IMG/VR virus record: IMGVR_UViG_3300006924_000150
Coordinates: 1-25,453 of that record
Strand: one strand, 5' to 3'
DNA: 25,453 bases
From: a virus
The notes below the pieces were generated by a model, which was not told the origin of the DNA, ran no database searches, and was given only the letters and a program-made list of their open reading frames with translations. How positions within the stretch are numbered: the first letter of the stretch is position 1; each line of letters opens with the position of its first letter. Positions 1-5,631 of this stretch are shown here, in pieces. Position numbers and translations under genes: made by a program.

Positions 1-135
1 CACGTTGTACGCTTCAGTCACAGTTAAGTTCTCATCAAAGCCATTGTCCATAGCATTGATAAGCCAATCGAAAGTCTTGCCGTAGAACTCTGTTGCTCTA
101 CGGTTCAGAACACCTATTGCACCTTTGATCTTCAT
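1..135 (-). CDS. Partial hypothetical protein (N-terminal 45 residues)
   Basis: The reading frame starts with ATG at 135 and is open to the window edge, so the C-terminus lies outside. It begins MKIKGAIGVLNRRATEF. A good Shine-Dalgarno sequence (TGGAGGT, 144-150) precedes the start. The start overlaps the stop of the upstream gene by four bases (ATGA), the usual sign of translational coupling in this phage. I do not recognise a family from the visible part: it is a soluble, charged segment without signal peptide or membrane helix. Confidence 0.75.
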   Translation of the reverse strand, partial: MKIKGAIGVLNRRATEFYGKTFDWLINAMDNGFDENLTVTEAYNV

Positions 136-317
136 AAGTTTGTACCTCCAATAGCCATTTCTTCTTGGGCATCTTGGATGTCCATCAGATCGACTTTCAA
201 CTCAGCTAGTAAGACCTTAGTCTCTTGAGGTATCGCACCAGGGCGAATACTTTCAATTGTAGCAAAGGCGTTTTGTGCGGCATTGATTGCCTGCATTTTT
301 TCACTCACATTTTTCAT
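132..317 (-). CDS. Small hypothetical protein, 61 aa
   Basis: The frame is open from 371, but the better start is ATG at 317, because GGAG lies six bases upstream and the longer start would overlap the preceding gene by 37 nt. The protein begins MKNVSEKMQAINAAQN and is predicted largely helical, with alternating charged and hydrophobic residues and an acidic C-terminal half. No signal peptide or membrane segment is seen. It is coupled to the downstream partial gene by an ATGA overlap. I recognise no family. Placed last in a short early operon behind the promoter at 548-575, so probably expressed early. Confidence 0.65.
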   Translation of the reverse strand: MKNVSEKMQAINAAQNAFATIESIRPGAIPQETKVLLAELKVDLMDIQDAQEEMAIGGTNL

Positions 318-334
318 TACATTCTCCATATCGA

Positions 335-517
335 TTATGACGTTTTCCAAAGCTTTTCGATCAATTCCCAATCATAGGTGATCTCTTTAGTCTTACGATT
401 ACGCTCGTAAGCCATCTCAATTCCAGTGTACTCTTCAAGGTACGCTACAGCGGCTTTGACATCTTCAAACTCTTTGATGCCGATATTGTTGTTCAGATTA
501 GGTTTTGCAGTCCACAT
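335..517 (-). CDS. Small hypothetical protein, 60 aa
   Basis: The frame extends to 556, but the start at 517 (MWTAKPNLNNN) is preferred: it follows an AAAGAGAGAG purine tract at suitable distance, and a start at 556 would lie on top of the promoter's start region. The product is small and soluble, with an aromatic and charged C-terminus (YDWELIEKLWKTS). No recognised domain. It is the first gene behind the promoter at 548-575 and is followed within 20 nt by the next small gene, so the two and the partial gene at the window edge form one operon. Confidence 0.65.
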   Translation of the reverse strand: MWTAKPNLNNNIGIKEFEDVKAAVAYLEEYTGIEMAYERNRKTKEITYDWELIEKLWKTS

Positions 518-547
518 ATGATTTACTCTCTCTTTGATTACATTATA

Positions 548-575
548 ATAATACACTATCTACAGATAATGTCAA
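548..575 (-). promoter_or_regulatory. Sigma70-type early promoter
   Basis: Reading leftward, TTGACA (570-575), a 16-nt spacer and TATTAT (548-553). The -35 box overlaps the TGA stop of the HD hydrolase gene. The spacer contains the near-perfect palindrome TATCTACAGATA (557-568). Upstream of -35 is AACCAAATTAACCC, shared with other promoters in the window. Confidence 0.8.
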
Positions 576-1102
576 GGGTTAATTTGGTTTTTTTCCATAT
601 TTTCCCAAAGATCCATAGTCTCAACAGTACCCATAGCGACCATCAAGCTTGCTGTTTCTGCTTTGAATACTGTCCAGAAGTTAGGGTCATGCTCTTCGAT
701 GCTCAGGCTGTTGTGAAACATATCACAAGTCTTGATAATCTTTATTATATCAGGCGCTTGAGCCAAACGGGTCTCACACAAATGCTTACGCTCTGCACGA
801 TTACCAACGAAAGCGGGAGTTTTGGTTAAAAACCATACACCTTGAGCAACTTTAAAACCAAAGAGTTCTTGTATCGTCTCAATGGTAGTCTCAGTATCTT
901 CTACAGTGTCGTGGAGTAAGGCGATCTGAATCGCAGTTTGTATCTCTTCTTCGCTGAAAGTACCCTTAGAATCCATGTACTCTTCAACAAGATCAGCTAC
1001 AGCGATTGGATGAGTGATGTACTCTTCGCCAGTATATTTACGATATTGCCCTTTGTGCGCAATAGTTGCGAAACGTAGGGTATCATAGACAGTCATTTTC
1101 AT
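572..1102 (-). CDS. HD-domain hydrolase, SpoT/MESH1-like
   Basis: A 176-aa single-domain protein of the HD superfamily, closest by motif to SpoT/MESH1 guanosine-3',5'-bis-pyrophosphate 3'-pyrophosphohydrolases. Visible motifs are AHKGQYRKYTGEEYITHP (residues 15-32, with His16 and His31), ALLHDTVEDT (61-70, the HD pair His64-Asp65) and CDMFHN (126-131, Asp127). These match the four metal-ligand positions of the family. There is no synthetase, TGS or ACT domain, so it should only degrade (p)ppGpp or a related nucleotide. Start at 1102 follows GAGAGG at ideal spacing; the frame is open five codons further upstream. It is the only gene between the promoters at 1128-1155 and 548-575. Family assignment is firm; substrate is inferred. 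Confidence 0.88.
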   Translation of the reverse strand: MKMTVYDTLRFATIAHKGQYRKYTGEEYITHPIAVADLVEEYMDSKGTFSEEEIQTAIQIALLHDTVEDTETTIETIQELFGFKVAQGVWFLTKTPAFVGNRAERKHLCETRLAQAPDIIKIIKTCDMFHNSLSIEEHDPNFWTVFKAETASLMVAMGTVETMDLWENMEKNQINP

Positions 1103-1127
1103 GTATATTCCTCTCAATTACTAGTGT

Positions 1128-1155
1128 ATTATACCACATCTCAGAGGATTGTCAA
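1128..1155 (-). promoter_or_regulatory. Sigma70 early promoter, consensus boxes
   Basis: TTGACA (1150-1155), 16-nt spacer, TATAAT (1128-1133), reading leftward to the HD hydrolase gene. Both hexamers are perfect consensus. It is followed by ACTAGTAATTG, resembling the leader after the promoter at 20964-20992, and preceded by AAATAACCC. Confidence 0.88.
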
Positions 1156-1168
1156 GGGTTATTTTGAA

Positions 1169-1378
1169 TTAATTTGGTTTATTTACCCTTTTAAATTTGC
1201 GTCTTGACTTTGAGAACTGCTTCATAGGCGATTTGAACCATATTTCAGCACTAGTTCCAGACTTGATATAGCCCGCTAGTTGACCAGCTTTGTTCAGGAT
1301 ATATGTGTGATTGCTCACGCTATACGATGTCTCATCCCAAACAGTCACTTCTTGAAGGTAGTCGAATTCACTCATCAT
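1169..1378 (-). CDS. Conserved phage hypothetical protein, 69 aa
   Basis: The protein begins MMSEFDYLQEVTVW and ends in a strongly basic tail (SKSRRKFKRVNKPN). Start at 1378 follows GAGGAAAACA; the next codon is also ATG. The frame is open to 1447 but that would overlap the preceding membrane-protein gene by about 80 nt. The centre (SVSNHTYILNKAGQLAGYIK) looks like a small beta-sheet domain. The basic tail suggests nucleic-acid contact, which is inference only. No known family recognised with certainty. Overlaps the upstream gene's stop by 11 nt, so translation is probably coupled. Confidence 0.65.
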   Translation of the reverse strand: MMSEFDYLQEVTVWDETSYSVSNHTYILNKAGQLAGYIKSGTSAEIWFKSPMKQFSKSRRKFKRVNKPN

Positions 1379-1532
1379 TGTTTTCCTCAATTTTATTACC
1401 ATAGTAATCGTGTGTGCCTGCTCTGTAGTTCTTCTTTCTCTCATCAAGCATAAGTGTTGAGATCCAGATAGCCTTGCACATGATCAAACATATGACTAGA
1501 AAGAAGGCTGTGGTGATAATATCAAATAACAT
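1368..1532 (-). CDS. Small single-pass membrane protein, 54 aa
   Basis: Start at 1532 has AGAGG at good spacing; an upstream in-frame ATG (1556) would overlap the preceding gene. Residues 3-25 (LFDIITTAFFLVICLIMC region) form one transmembrane helix, followed by a charged cytoplasmic tail (DERKKNYRAGTHDYYGNK). No known domain. It lies between two other small genes in an operon that starts at the nuclease gene (2442), with an 8-nt gap to the upstream stop and an 11-nt overlap with the downstream start. Function unknown. Confidence 0.65.
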   Translation of the reverse strand: MLFDIITTAFFLVICLIMCKAIWISTLMLDERKKNYRAGTHDYYGNKIEENNDE

Positions 1533-1540
1533 AATAACCT

Positions 1541-1777
1541 CTATAGTATAAACCAACGATATATGCCAATCACATCAATAACTGTGAAGCACGAATTTTG
1601 AACAATCATGGGTGTGTCATTAGCTTTGATAAATGCTACAACCAAACCAACATGTCCAACGAAGAATAATAGGAAGCCAATCTTTGATACGTCTATATTC
1701 AATGATAACAACAGACCAGCCATAAGGAATAACGAACCCGATATCCACTTTAACCCTTGTACTGTTTTTTCACTCAC
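1541..1777 (-). CDS. Small membrane protein, 78 aa
   Basis: GTG start at 1777 that overlaps the stop of the nuclease gene (TAGTG), with AAAGG six bases before it. Two or three hydrophobic helices are apparent: about residues 9-27 (LKWISGSLFLMAGLLLSL), 33-50 (IGFLLFFVGHVGLVVAF), and a weaker C-terminal segment. The segment ISGSLFLMAGLLLSLNI resembles small membrane proteins I recall from marine T4-like phages, but no function is known for them. Cotranscribed with the nuclease. Confidence 0.7.
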   Translation of the reverse strand: MSEKTVQGLKWISGSLFLMAGLLLSLNIDVSKIGFLLFFVGHVGLVVAFIKANDTPMIVQNSCFTVIDVIGIYRWFIL

Positions 1778-2442
1778 TAGATGCCTTTGTCCTCAGCATA
1801 CTTAATTCTTGCATCAAGTAGCTTGTTGAGATAGTCATGTGTCTTGCCTGTAAATACTTGAGGCTCATTATCATCTACTGCGATAACGATAGCGAACTGC
1901 TTAATAGACACGCCTGTGCGCTCATAGAACGCCGCCGCATAGAAAGCGGCTTGTGTAAAGTAATTCTCAATCCATTCTTTCTTCTTAGGCTTACGAGAAG
2001 TCTTGAAGTCGATAATAGTTAACTGACCATCGAACTCTGCGATACAGTCAACACGACCAGCAATCTTGAACTTGTCGCTGTACAGAGGCACTTCTTGCGC
2101 CCAGACATTATCAAGTCTTTCATCTAAGATAGTTTTGATTTGATTGAATGAGAAGATATTGGCGGGCATTGCACCCTTTGACCAATCTTCTTTATTGTTA
2201 ATGTAGTCTTCTGCTAGAGTGTGTACGGCTGTACCACGTGTAGCGGCTTGTGTGCTAATCTTGTTAGCTACTTCTTCACCGACACGCTTGCGCCACGCTA
2301 GAATACCTTCTTTAGATAGATTTCCAAGCACGGTTGTGATAGAGGGATATTTGTTACCCTCGGGTGTGATATACGTTCTGCCCGTAGGTAGAGTTTCGCA
2401 TTCAAGTTCAGGCAACGCTTTCATTGCAACATGGTTAAACAT
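1777..2442 (-). CDS. PD-(D/E)XK nuclease, Cas4/RecB-like exonuclease
   Basis: A 221-aa protein of the PD-(D/E)XK nuclease superfamily (PDDEXK_1 type). Motifs in order: GTAVH (70-74) with the following helix, AGRVD (128-132, Asp132), IIDFKTS (143-149, catalytic Asp145 and Lys147), and YFTQAAFYAAAF (161-172, the Q/Y motif). No clustered cysteines for an iron-sulphur centre are present. Families like this act as DNA exonucleases in phage recombination or host DNA breakdown. ATG at 2442 has AAGG ten bases upstream, and the promoter at 2470-2498 lies immediately before it. It heads an operon with three small genes. Nuclease fold is well supported; precise role is inferred. Confidence 0.9.
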   Translation of the reverse strand: MFNHVAMKALPELECETLPTGRTYITPEGNKYPSITTVLGNLSKEGILAWRKRVGEEVANKISTQAATRGTAVHTLAEDYINNKEDWSKGAMPANIFSFNQIKTILDERLDNVWAQEVPLYSDKFKIAGRVDCIAEFDGQLTIIDFKTSRKPKKKEWIENYFTQAAFYAAAFYERTGVSIKQFAIVIAVDDNEPQVFTGKTHDYLNKLLDARIKYAEDKGI

Positions 2443-2469
2443 AGTAAAATACCTTTTAATTCAGACTAT

Positions 2470-2498
2470 AGTATAGCGGGTTGCAACCCCTTTGTCAA
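2470..2498 (-). promoter_or_regulatory. Sigma70 early promoter with palindromic spacer
   Basis: TTGACA (2493-2498), 17-nt spacer, TATACT (2470-2475). The spacer contains a perfect 12-bp palindrome, GGGTTGCAACCC (2478-2489). Preceded by AAATAAACCC repeated twice (2501-2520 region). Confidence 0.88.
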
Positions 2499-2500
2499 GG

Positions 2501-2520
2501 GTTTATTTGGGTTTATTTGG
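2501..2520. repeat. 10-bp tandem repeat, two copies plus a degenerate third
   Basis: GTTTATTTGG occurs twice head to tail, followed by a degenerate copy (ATTAATTTAC). It lies between the stop of the PAAR gene and the -35 box of the nuclease promoter, where an AT-rich UP element would act. Confidence 0.6.
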
Positions 2521-2526
2521 ATTAAT

Positions 2527-3009
2527 TTACAGTTCTGTAACTACTACTACTGTATTACCATCGCTATCAGTCGTGGTAGTGGTCAATGTGTTAGGAGTAA
2601 CAGTCGTGTCAACTGATTCAGATGTCGATCCACCTTCTGCATACACTTTAGATGCTCCTGTGCTTATCTCATGATCAAAGCCGTTATGACTTCGATTGTA
2701 CTTATCACCAATTCGAGCCATCTGAGATCCTTCGATGAACACTTTAGGCGAATAAGAACTGCAAATAGGTGTATGGTTTACAGGTGCGACAACACAAGGT
2801 TCGCCATTTGGATGTGCAGTCATCGCATCACCCTTAACTACTGGTCTCTTAGTCTCAACATATGTCTTCGAAACTGTGACAGCTCCAGATGTTGATGTCA
2901 GCGCCGAACTCCAAGTATACTTGGTTGGGTTTGTTGCGCATACACCATTCTGCGTTCCATCCGCACAGGCGACATTACTTTGTGCATTCGCAAATGCTAC
3001 TAAAGGCAT
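2527..3009 (-). CDS. PAAR-motif protein, tail spike tip
   Basis: A 160-aa protein with a PAAR-type domain: the segment VFIEGSQMARIGDKYNRSHN (about 89-108) followed by a histidine and ISTGASKVYAEGG is the typical layout in which Cys/His residues bind a metal at the tip of the central spike. T4 gp5.4 is the T4 counterpart. The C-terminal 30 residues are Thr/Val-rich and look like a beta-strand extension. Start at 3009 follows GGTAAGATAA and directly abuts the TAA of the upstream 41-aa gene. As a structural protein it should be late; a TATAAATA octamer on this strand inside phoH (3393-3400) could serve it. PAAR call is good; the exact zinc ligands are not resolved. Confidence 0.82.
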   Translation of the reverse strand: MPLVAFANAQSNVACADGTQNGVCATNPTKYTWSSALTSTSGAVTVSKTYVETKRPVVKGDAMTAHPNGEPCVVAPVNHTPICSSYSPKVFIEGSQMARIGDKYNRSHNGFDHEISTGASKVYAEGGSTSESVDTTVTPNTLTTTTTDSDGNTVVVVTEL

Positions 3010-3135
3010 TTATCTTACCAGTGTAACTGTATCGTTTGCTTTAAGATACGCTGTAGTCTCAGCTTCAGTTAGCTGGCGCACATAGCGTTTACCTTCTGCA
3101 TCTTCGAATACTCTAAGTCTTGGTTTCTCTGACAT
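3010..3135 (-). CDS. Very small hypothetical protein, 41 aa
   Basis: MSEKPRLRVFEDAEGKRYVR starts the protein; it ends VTLVR. ATG at 3135 is preceded by AAAGGAAACTGAAA, a good ribosome binding site, and its TAA directly abuts the ATG of the PAAR gene. It lies between a MazE-like small protein and PAAR with overlaps, so all three are likely co-translated. The sequence is charged, with alternating strand-like segments. Function unknown; it may be a DNA-binding or assembly accessory. Confidence 0.65.
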   Translation of the reverse strand: MSEKPRLRVFEDAEGKRYVRQLTEAETTAYLKANDTVTLVR

Positions 3136-3292
3136 TTTCAGTTTCCTTTAAAAAGATTGTCTCTTCTTCTATGATCCATTCTAATAGAGTTTGTTCATCC
3201 CAGCCCATTGAGCCTAGAAGTTCGATGGGGAGTTGTACCATCATTTCCCCATCATCACCTTCAATAACTTCACCAATATAATTATTTTGCAT
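3113..3292 (-). CDS. Small AbrB/MazE-like protein, 59 aa
   Basis: Start ATG at 3292 overlaps the TAA of phoH by one base (TAATG); the stop is at 3113-3115. The region VIEGDDGEMMVQLPIELLGS (residues 9-28) followed by MGWDEQTLLEWI matches the pattern of the SpoVT-AbrB/MazE swapped-hairpin fold (polar strand, 'lP.ellel.Gw..Gd.L.W'). I see the pattern directly; the fold is inferred. Homologous small ORFs next to phoH are familiar from marine T4-like phages. It overlaps the next gene by 23 nt. No toxin partner is visible beside it, so a regulatory rather than antitoxin role seems more likely. Confidence 0.68.
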   Translation of the reverse strand: MQNNYIGEVIEGDDGEMMVQLPIELLGSMGWDEQTLLEWIIEEETIFLKETENVRETKT

Positions 3293-4044
3293 TACAAACC
3301 TAACTTATCTCTATTAATAATGTACGACTTAACAAGTTTACTTCGAACAATATCTCCGATCTGAAACTCTATAAAGTCAAATTCTCTCATGTTATTTATA
3401 ATCCTCATAAAATCTCTTAAACCAGACATCTCTTTCTTACGCTCAGATGTTAGGTCGTCTTGCTTAACATCACCGCAGAAAATGATTCGGCTGTTCTCAC
3501 CAACACGTGTCATCACTGTGTGTAATTCGCCTGCACTCATATTCTGTACTTCGTCTACAACGATAATACAGTCTTCGAATGTACACCCACGTAGATACGA
3601 GGTTGATGCAAAGTTGACAATTTGTTTTTGTTTGAGAATTTGATAAGCATCACCACGATTAAATAACTTGGTTGCGATATCATAGTAAGGCTCTTCGTAT
3701 ACAGCCTCTTTTTGTTTTTGATTACCAGGCATAAAACCTTGGTCTCTAGTTGGTACTGTTGATCTTACGATAAACACTTTTTCGTGTGGGCTATTCTGCT
3801 TCATCACTTCACTGATTGCGAAGTGTAGACCTAGGAAAGTTTTACCTGTTCCTGCGATCCCATGTAGCATTAGATTGTACCCCTCACCCCAACTCTCAAA
3901 GGCGACCCTTTGATTTTCAGTCATGGGTTTAATGTTGCGGTCAATTTGGAATACGGTTGATAATTTGTTTTCGTTGTCTAGAATACCTTGTTGTCTCAGT
4001 ACTCTTCTCTGTCTTTTAGTCAGACGTTTTTCGTGTGCAGGCAT
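3292..4044 (-). CDS. phoH: PhoH-like P-loop ATPase
   Basis: A 250-aa protein of the PhoH family. Walker A is GIAGTGKT (62-69) and Walker B is IIVVDEVQN (160-168, Asp164-Glu165). The Arg-rich N-terminus and the FCGDVKQ segment (189-195) are also typical of PhoH. PhoH proteins are ATPases linked to RNA handling or stress; their job in phages is unresolved although they are among the commonest marine phage genes. Start at 4044 has AAGGA 11 bases upstream. It is followed without a gap by the AbrB-like gene and lies 23 nt after the FmdB-like gene. A TATAAATA octamer inside its 3' part may be a late promoter for the downstream PAAR gene. Confidence 0.94.
   Translation of the reverse strand: MPAHEKRLTKRQRRVLRQQGILDNENKLSTVFQIDRNIKPMTENQRVAFESWGEGYNLMLHGIAGTGKTFLGLHFAISEVMKQNSPHEKVFIVRSTVPTRDQGFMPGNQKQKEAVYEEPYYDIATKLFNRGDAYQILKQKQIVNFASTSYLRGCTFEDCIIVVDEVQNMSAGELHTVMTRVGENSRIIFCGDVKQDDLTSERKKEMSGLRDFMRIINNMREFDFIEFQIGDIVRSKLVKSYIINRDKLGL
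3393..3400 (-). promoter_or_regulatory. Possible T4-type late promoter inside phoH
   Basis: Exact TATAAATA on the minus strand within the phoH coding region, about 100 nt before the first of three downstream genes that include PAAR. T4 late promoters consist of this octamer alone. It could be chance in AT-rich coding sequence. Confidence 0.45.
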
Positions 4045-4067
4045 TGTTGAATCAATCCTTATTATTA

Positions 4068-4316
4068 TTATCTGGTTTTGATTGTGGAGTCCGTGATACC
4101 CTTTGAGTTTCCTTTTTTAATGTGTTTGAGTAGTGAATTGAATGAATCAGGTGTCTTAACGATACCCATTCGGTGTGGATCACCAATTGATGGTGCCCCG
4201 GTAATAATTTGTTTGATGTGGGGGTTCTTTTTGAGATAGGCTTCCCTATCTGCAATTTTCATTAACATATCATACTTTTCATCAGTCTTAGTATCATGAA
4301 ACGAATACATTGGCAT
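4068..4316 (-). CDS. FmdB-like small protein without zinc cysteines, 82 aa
   Basis: Start at 4316 is preceded by AGGAGAGCATAA, an excellent ribosome binding site. The N-terminus MPMYSFHDTKTDEKYDMLM has the layout of the FmdB-type zinc ribbon ('MPtYeY.c..cg..fe'), but no cysteine is present in the protein. The middle (LKKNPHIKQIITGAPSIG) and the C-terminal basic stretch (LLKHIKKGNSKG) match small proteins I recall beside phoH in T4-like cyanophages. Possibly a degenerate zinc-ribbon fold used as a virion or accessory protein. A terminator hairpin and a late-promoter octamer lie just upstream. Function unknown. Confidence 0.75.
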   Translation of the reverse strand: MPMYSFHDTKTDEKYDMLMKIADREAYLKKNPHIKQIITGAPSIGDPHRMGIVKTPDSFNSLLKHIKKGNSKGITDSTIKTR

Positions 4317-4330
4317 TTATGCTCTCCTAT

Positions 4331-4359
4331 AAAAAAAAGGCAATCCGTGATGGACTGCC
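4331..4359 (-). terminator. Rho-independent terminator
   Basis: Reading leftward, GGCAGTCC, loop ATCAC, GGATTGCC form an 8-bp stem (one G-T pair), followed by eight T. It ends the HAD phosphatase transcript, yet lies between a late-promoter-like octamer (4384-4391) and the next gene. Confidence 0.85.
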
Positions 4360-4383
4360 TCGTAACTGTCTTATCACTGTTGA

Positions 4384-4391
4384 TATTTATA
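4384..4391 (-). promoter_or_regulatory. Possible T4-type late promoter overlapping a stop codon
   Basis: Exact TATAAATA, minus strand; it includes the TAA stop of the HAD phosphatase gene (codons GTA TAA ATA). Transcription from it would pass the terminator hairpin before reaching the FmdB-like gene, so function is doubtful. Confidence 0.4.
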
Positions 4392-4965
4392 CAATTAATT
4401 CGTATATTTCTTTCCAGTTGTCAACTTTTGTTACATCATCATTGTGAAAATCTGCATTGTGGTGATGATTGATTAGATAGCTATCTAGTCCTAACTCAAG
4501 ACCAACTACTGCATTCTCGGGCTTATCTTCGACCCACATGCACCCACTGTCTTTGTAGGGTAACAACTCTGCATCTTTATCAGCACCAGTATCTAAGTAG
4601 ACATACTTCTCAAAAGCAGTGTCACCAAACAACTCTCTAAGGTTCTTAGTCCTTAGATGCTGTGCATACTGATCGTTACTCAAGCTAGTAATTGCATGGA
4701 AGATATACCCATGCTCTTCGTGTAACTTCTTAACGTACTTCATTGCATCTCTGAGAGGTGGCAACTTTCTAATAGCCGCACTCTCATTGAACATCCTGAT
4801 GAGTCTTTTGATCTCATCTTTAGGCATATCGTAACAAATAGACATGTCGTATTCACATACACCAGTCTTGACATACCCATGTCTTTTCATCCAGTAATCG
4901 AATGAGTATTCCCAATCTAAGAGAACACCATCACAATCAACTAATATCACTTTATCTTTATTCAT
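4387..4965 (-). CDS. HAD-superfamily phosphatase, 5'-nucleotidase-like
   Basis: A 192-aa single-domain HAD hydrolase. Motif I is VDCDGVLLDW (9-18) with Asp10 as nucleophile and Asp12 as acid/base. Motif II is the TS at 93-94 (HAITSLS). Motif IV is WVEDKPENA (144-152), where Glu-Asp bind magnesium. A C1-type cap lies between motifs I and II (about 20-75). Such proteins in T4-like phages are usually called 5'(3')-deoxyribonucleotidases or unspecified HAD phosphatases, fitting nucleotide metabolism. ATG at 4965 has a weak AAAGTGAG site. It is transcribed alone from the promoter at 4995-5023 and ends at the terminator 4331-4359. HAD is certain; substrate is inferred. Confidence 0.88.
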   Translation of the reverse strand: MNKDKVILVDCDGVLLDWEYSFDYWMKRHGYVKTGVCEYDMSICYDMPKDEIKRLIRMFNESAAIRKLPPLRDAMKYVKKLHEEHGYIFHAITSLSNDQYAQHLRTKNLRELFGDTAFEKYVYLDTGADKDAELLPYKDSGCMWVEDKPENAVVGLELGLDSYLINHHHNADFHNDDVTKVDNWKEIYELIV

Positions 4966-4994
4966 AATTTAACTCACTTTCTTATTTCACACAC

Positions 4995-5023
4995 ACTATA
5001 ACACTGATCTAGTCAGTTGTCAA
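4995..5023 (-). promoter_or_regulatory. Sigma70 early promoter with palindromic spacer
   Basis: TTGACA (5018-5023), 17-nt spacer, TATAGT (4995-5000). The spacer holds ACTGATCTAGTCAGT (5003-5017; 5-bp arms, 5-nt centre). It lies just past the stop of the small basic gene at 5032. Confidence 0.87.
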
Positions 5024-5031
5024 GTGGTAAA

Positions 5032-5196
5032 TTAGGAAAAGAATGAATTTTTTTGTTTAGCTTTTTGCTTACGAGCCTTTTGAATCTTGGCTCTTTTTTT
5101 GTCATAGCGTTTGCTATCTTGCTTTTTAAAACGGGGCTCTTTATCGCCCCATTCGTCTTCCTCACACCAGTCACGGAAGTTCTTGCGTTTCGACAT
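5032..5196 (-). CDS. Small, very basic protein, 54 aa
   Basis: ATG at 5196 opens a frame beginning MSKRKNFRDWCEEDEWGDKE and ending in a Lys/Arg/Gln-rich tail (KKRAKIQKARKQKAKQ) and SFFS. This frame is preferred to an overlapping 65-codon frame in the same interval because it has the acidic-then-basic layout of small T4-like phage proteins and its codon usage resembles that of neighbouring genes. The preceding gene stops 16 nt upstream (5212). The ribosome binding site is weak (GAGTGAG). The basic tail suggests nucleic-acid binding; function is otherwise unknown. Confidence 0.7.
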   Translation of the reverse strand: MSKRKNFRDWCEEDEWGDKEPRFKKQDSKRYDKKRAKIQKARKQKAKQKNSFFS

Positions 5197-5211
5197 TTTA
5201 GATTACTCACT

Positions 5212-5631
5212 CTACTCCGAAATTAAACCAGGAAATGCTTCTTTGACTAAAGCAAGTGTCAAGCCCTTGAAAGGCTTTTGCTTAATCACTTCGCATAGTA
5301 ATTTTGCATCTGCAGGATCTACTGCTTCTAGAATTTGAATAAACAATGCTTCTCTACGAATTGGATGAATGTTATCACCATCAAATCCTTTAACGAAGTA
5401 GGGAAGTTTTCGTGTTTCTCTAAACAGCATCCCATGCGAATCAGGCATGATAGATGGCTCATAAGGTGGAGCAGAATTTGGTATGTTCAACTCCATAGAC
5501 TTATCATAGGTTACTTTGAGAATATTGCGCAGAGGCTTGCTGTTCTTTGCTTGCAAAAATTCAATCTTCTCTTTCTTGGTTTTCATTTCACGGGCTGTAT
5601 TAATAATTTCAGCCAAAGATTCTGTAGACAT
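5212..5631 (-). CDS. DUF6433-like conserved T4-type phage protein
   Basis: A 139-aa protein whose layout matches the T4-like family I know as DUF6433: an N-terminal helical part (EKIEFLQAKNSKPLRNILKV region, 22-41), a proline-rich centre (PNSAPPYEPSIMPDSHG), then RKLPYFVKGF, RREALFIQILEAVDPADAKL (92-111) and GLTLALVKEAFPGL. Function unknown, but the family is widespread in T4-type phages and often near replication genes. ATG at 5631 abuts the stop of the RNase H gene (5632) and has GGAG seven bases upstream. Probably cotranscribed from the promoter at 6513-6541. Confidence 0.8.
   Translation of the reverse strand: MSTESLAEIINTAREMKTKKEKIEFLQAKNSKPLRNILKVTYDKSMELNIPNSAPPYEPSIMPDSHGMLFRETRKLPYFVKGFDGDNIHPIRREALFIQILEAVDPADAKLLCEVIKQKPFKGLTLALVKEAFPGLISE

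Noticed and set aside
4052-4255. 67-codon minus-strand frame between phoH and the FmdB-like gene
   Set aside because: Out of frame with the well-marked gene at 4068-4316 and without a ribosome site.
5013-5210. 65-codon minus-strand frame beginning MSNLKCRNARTS
   Set aside because: It overlaps the promoter at 4995 and the small basic gene at 5032-5196, whose start and composition fit better.
5255-5265. TTGACA inside the DUF6433-like gene as a promoter
   Set aside because: No acceptable -10 box at 15-18 nt and it lies in conserved coding sequence.
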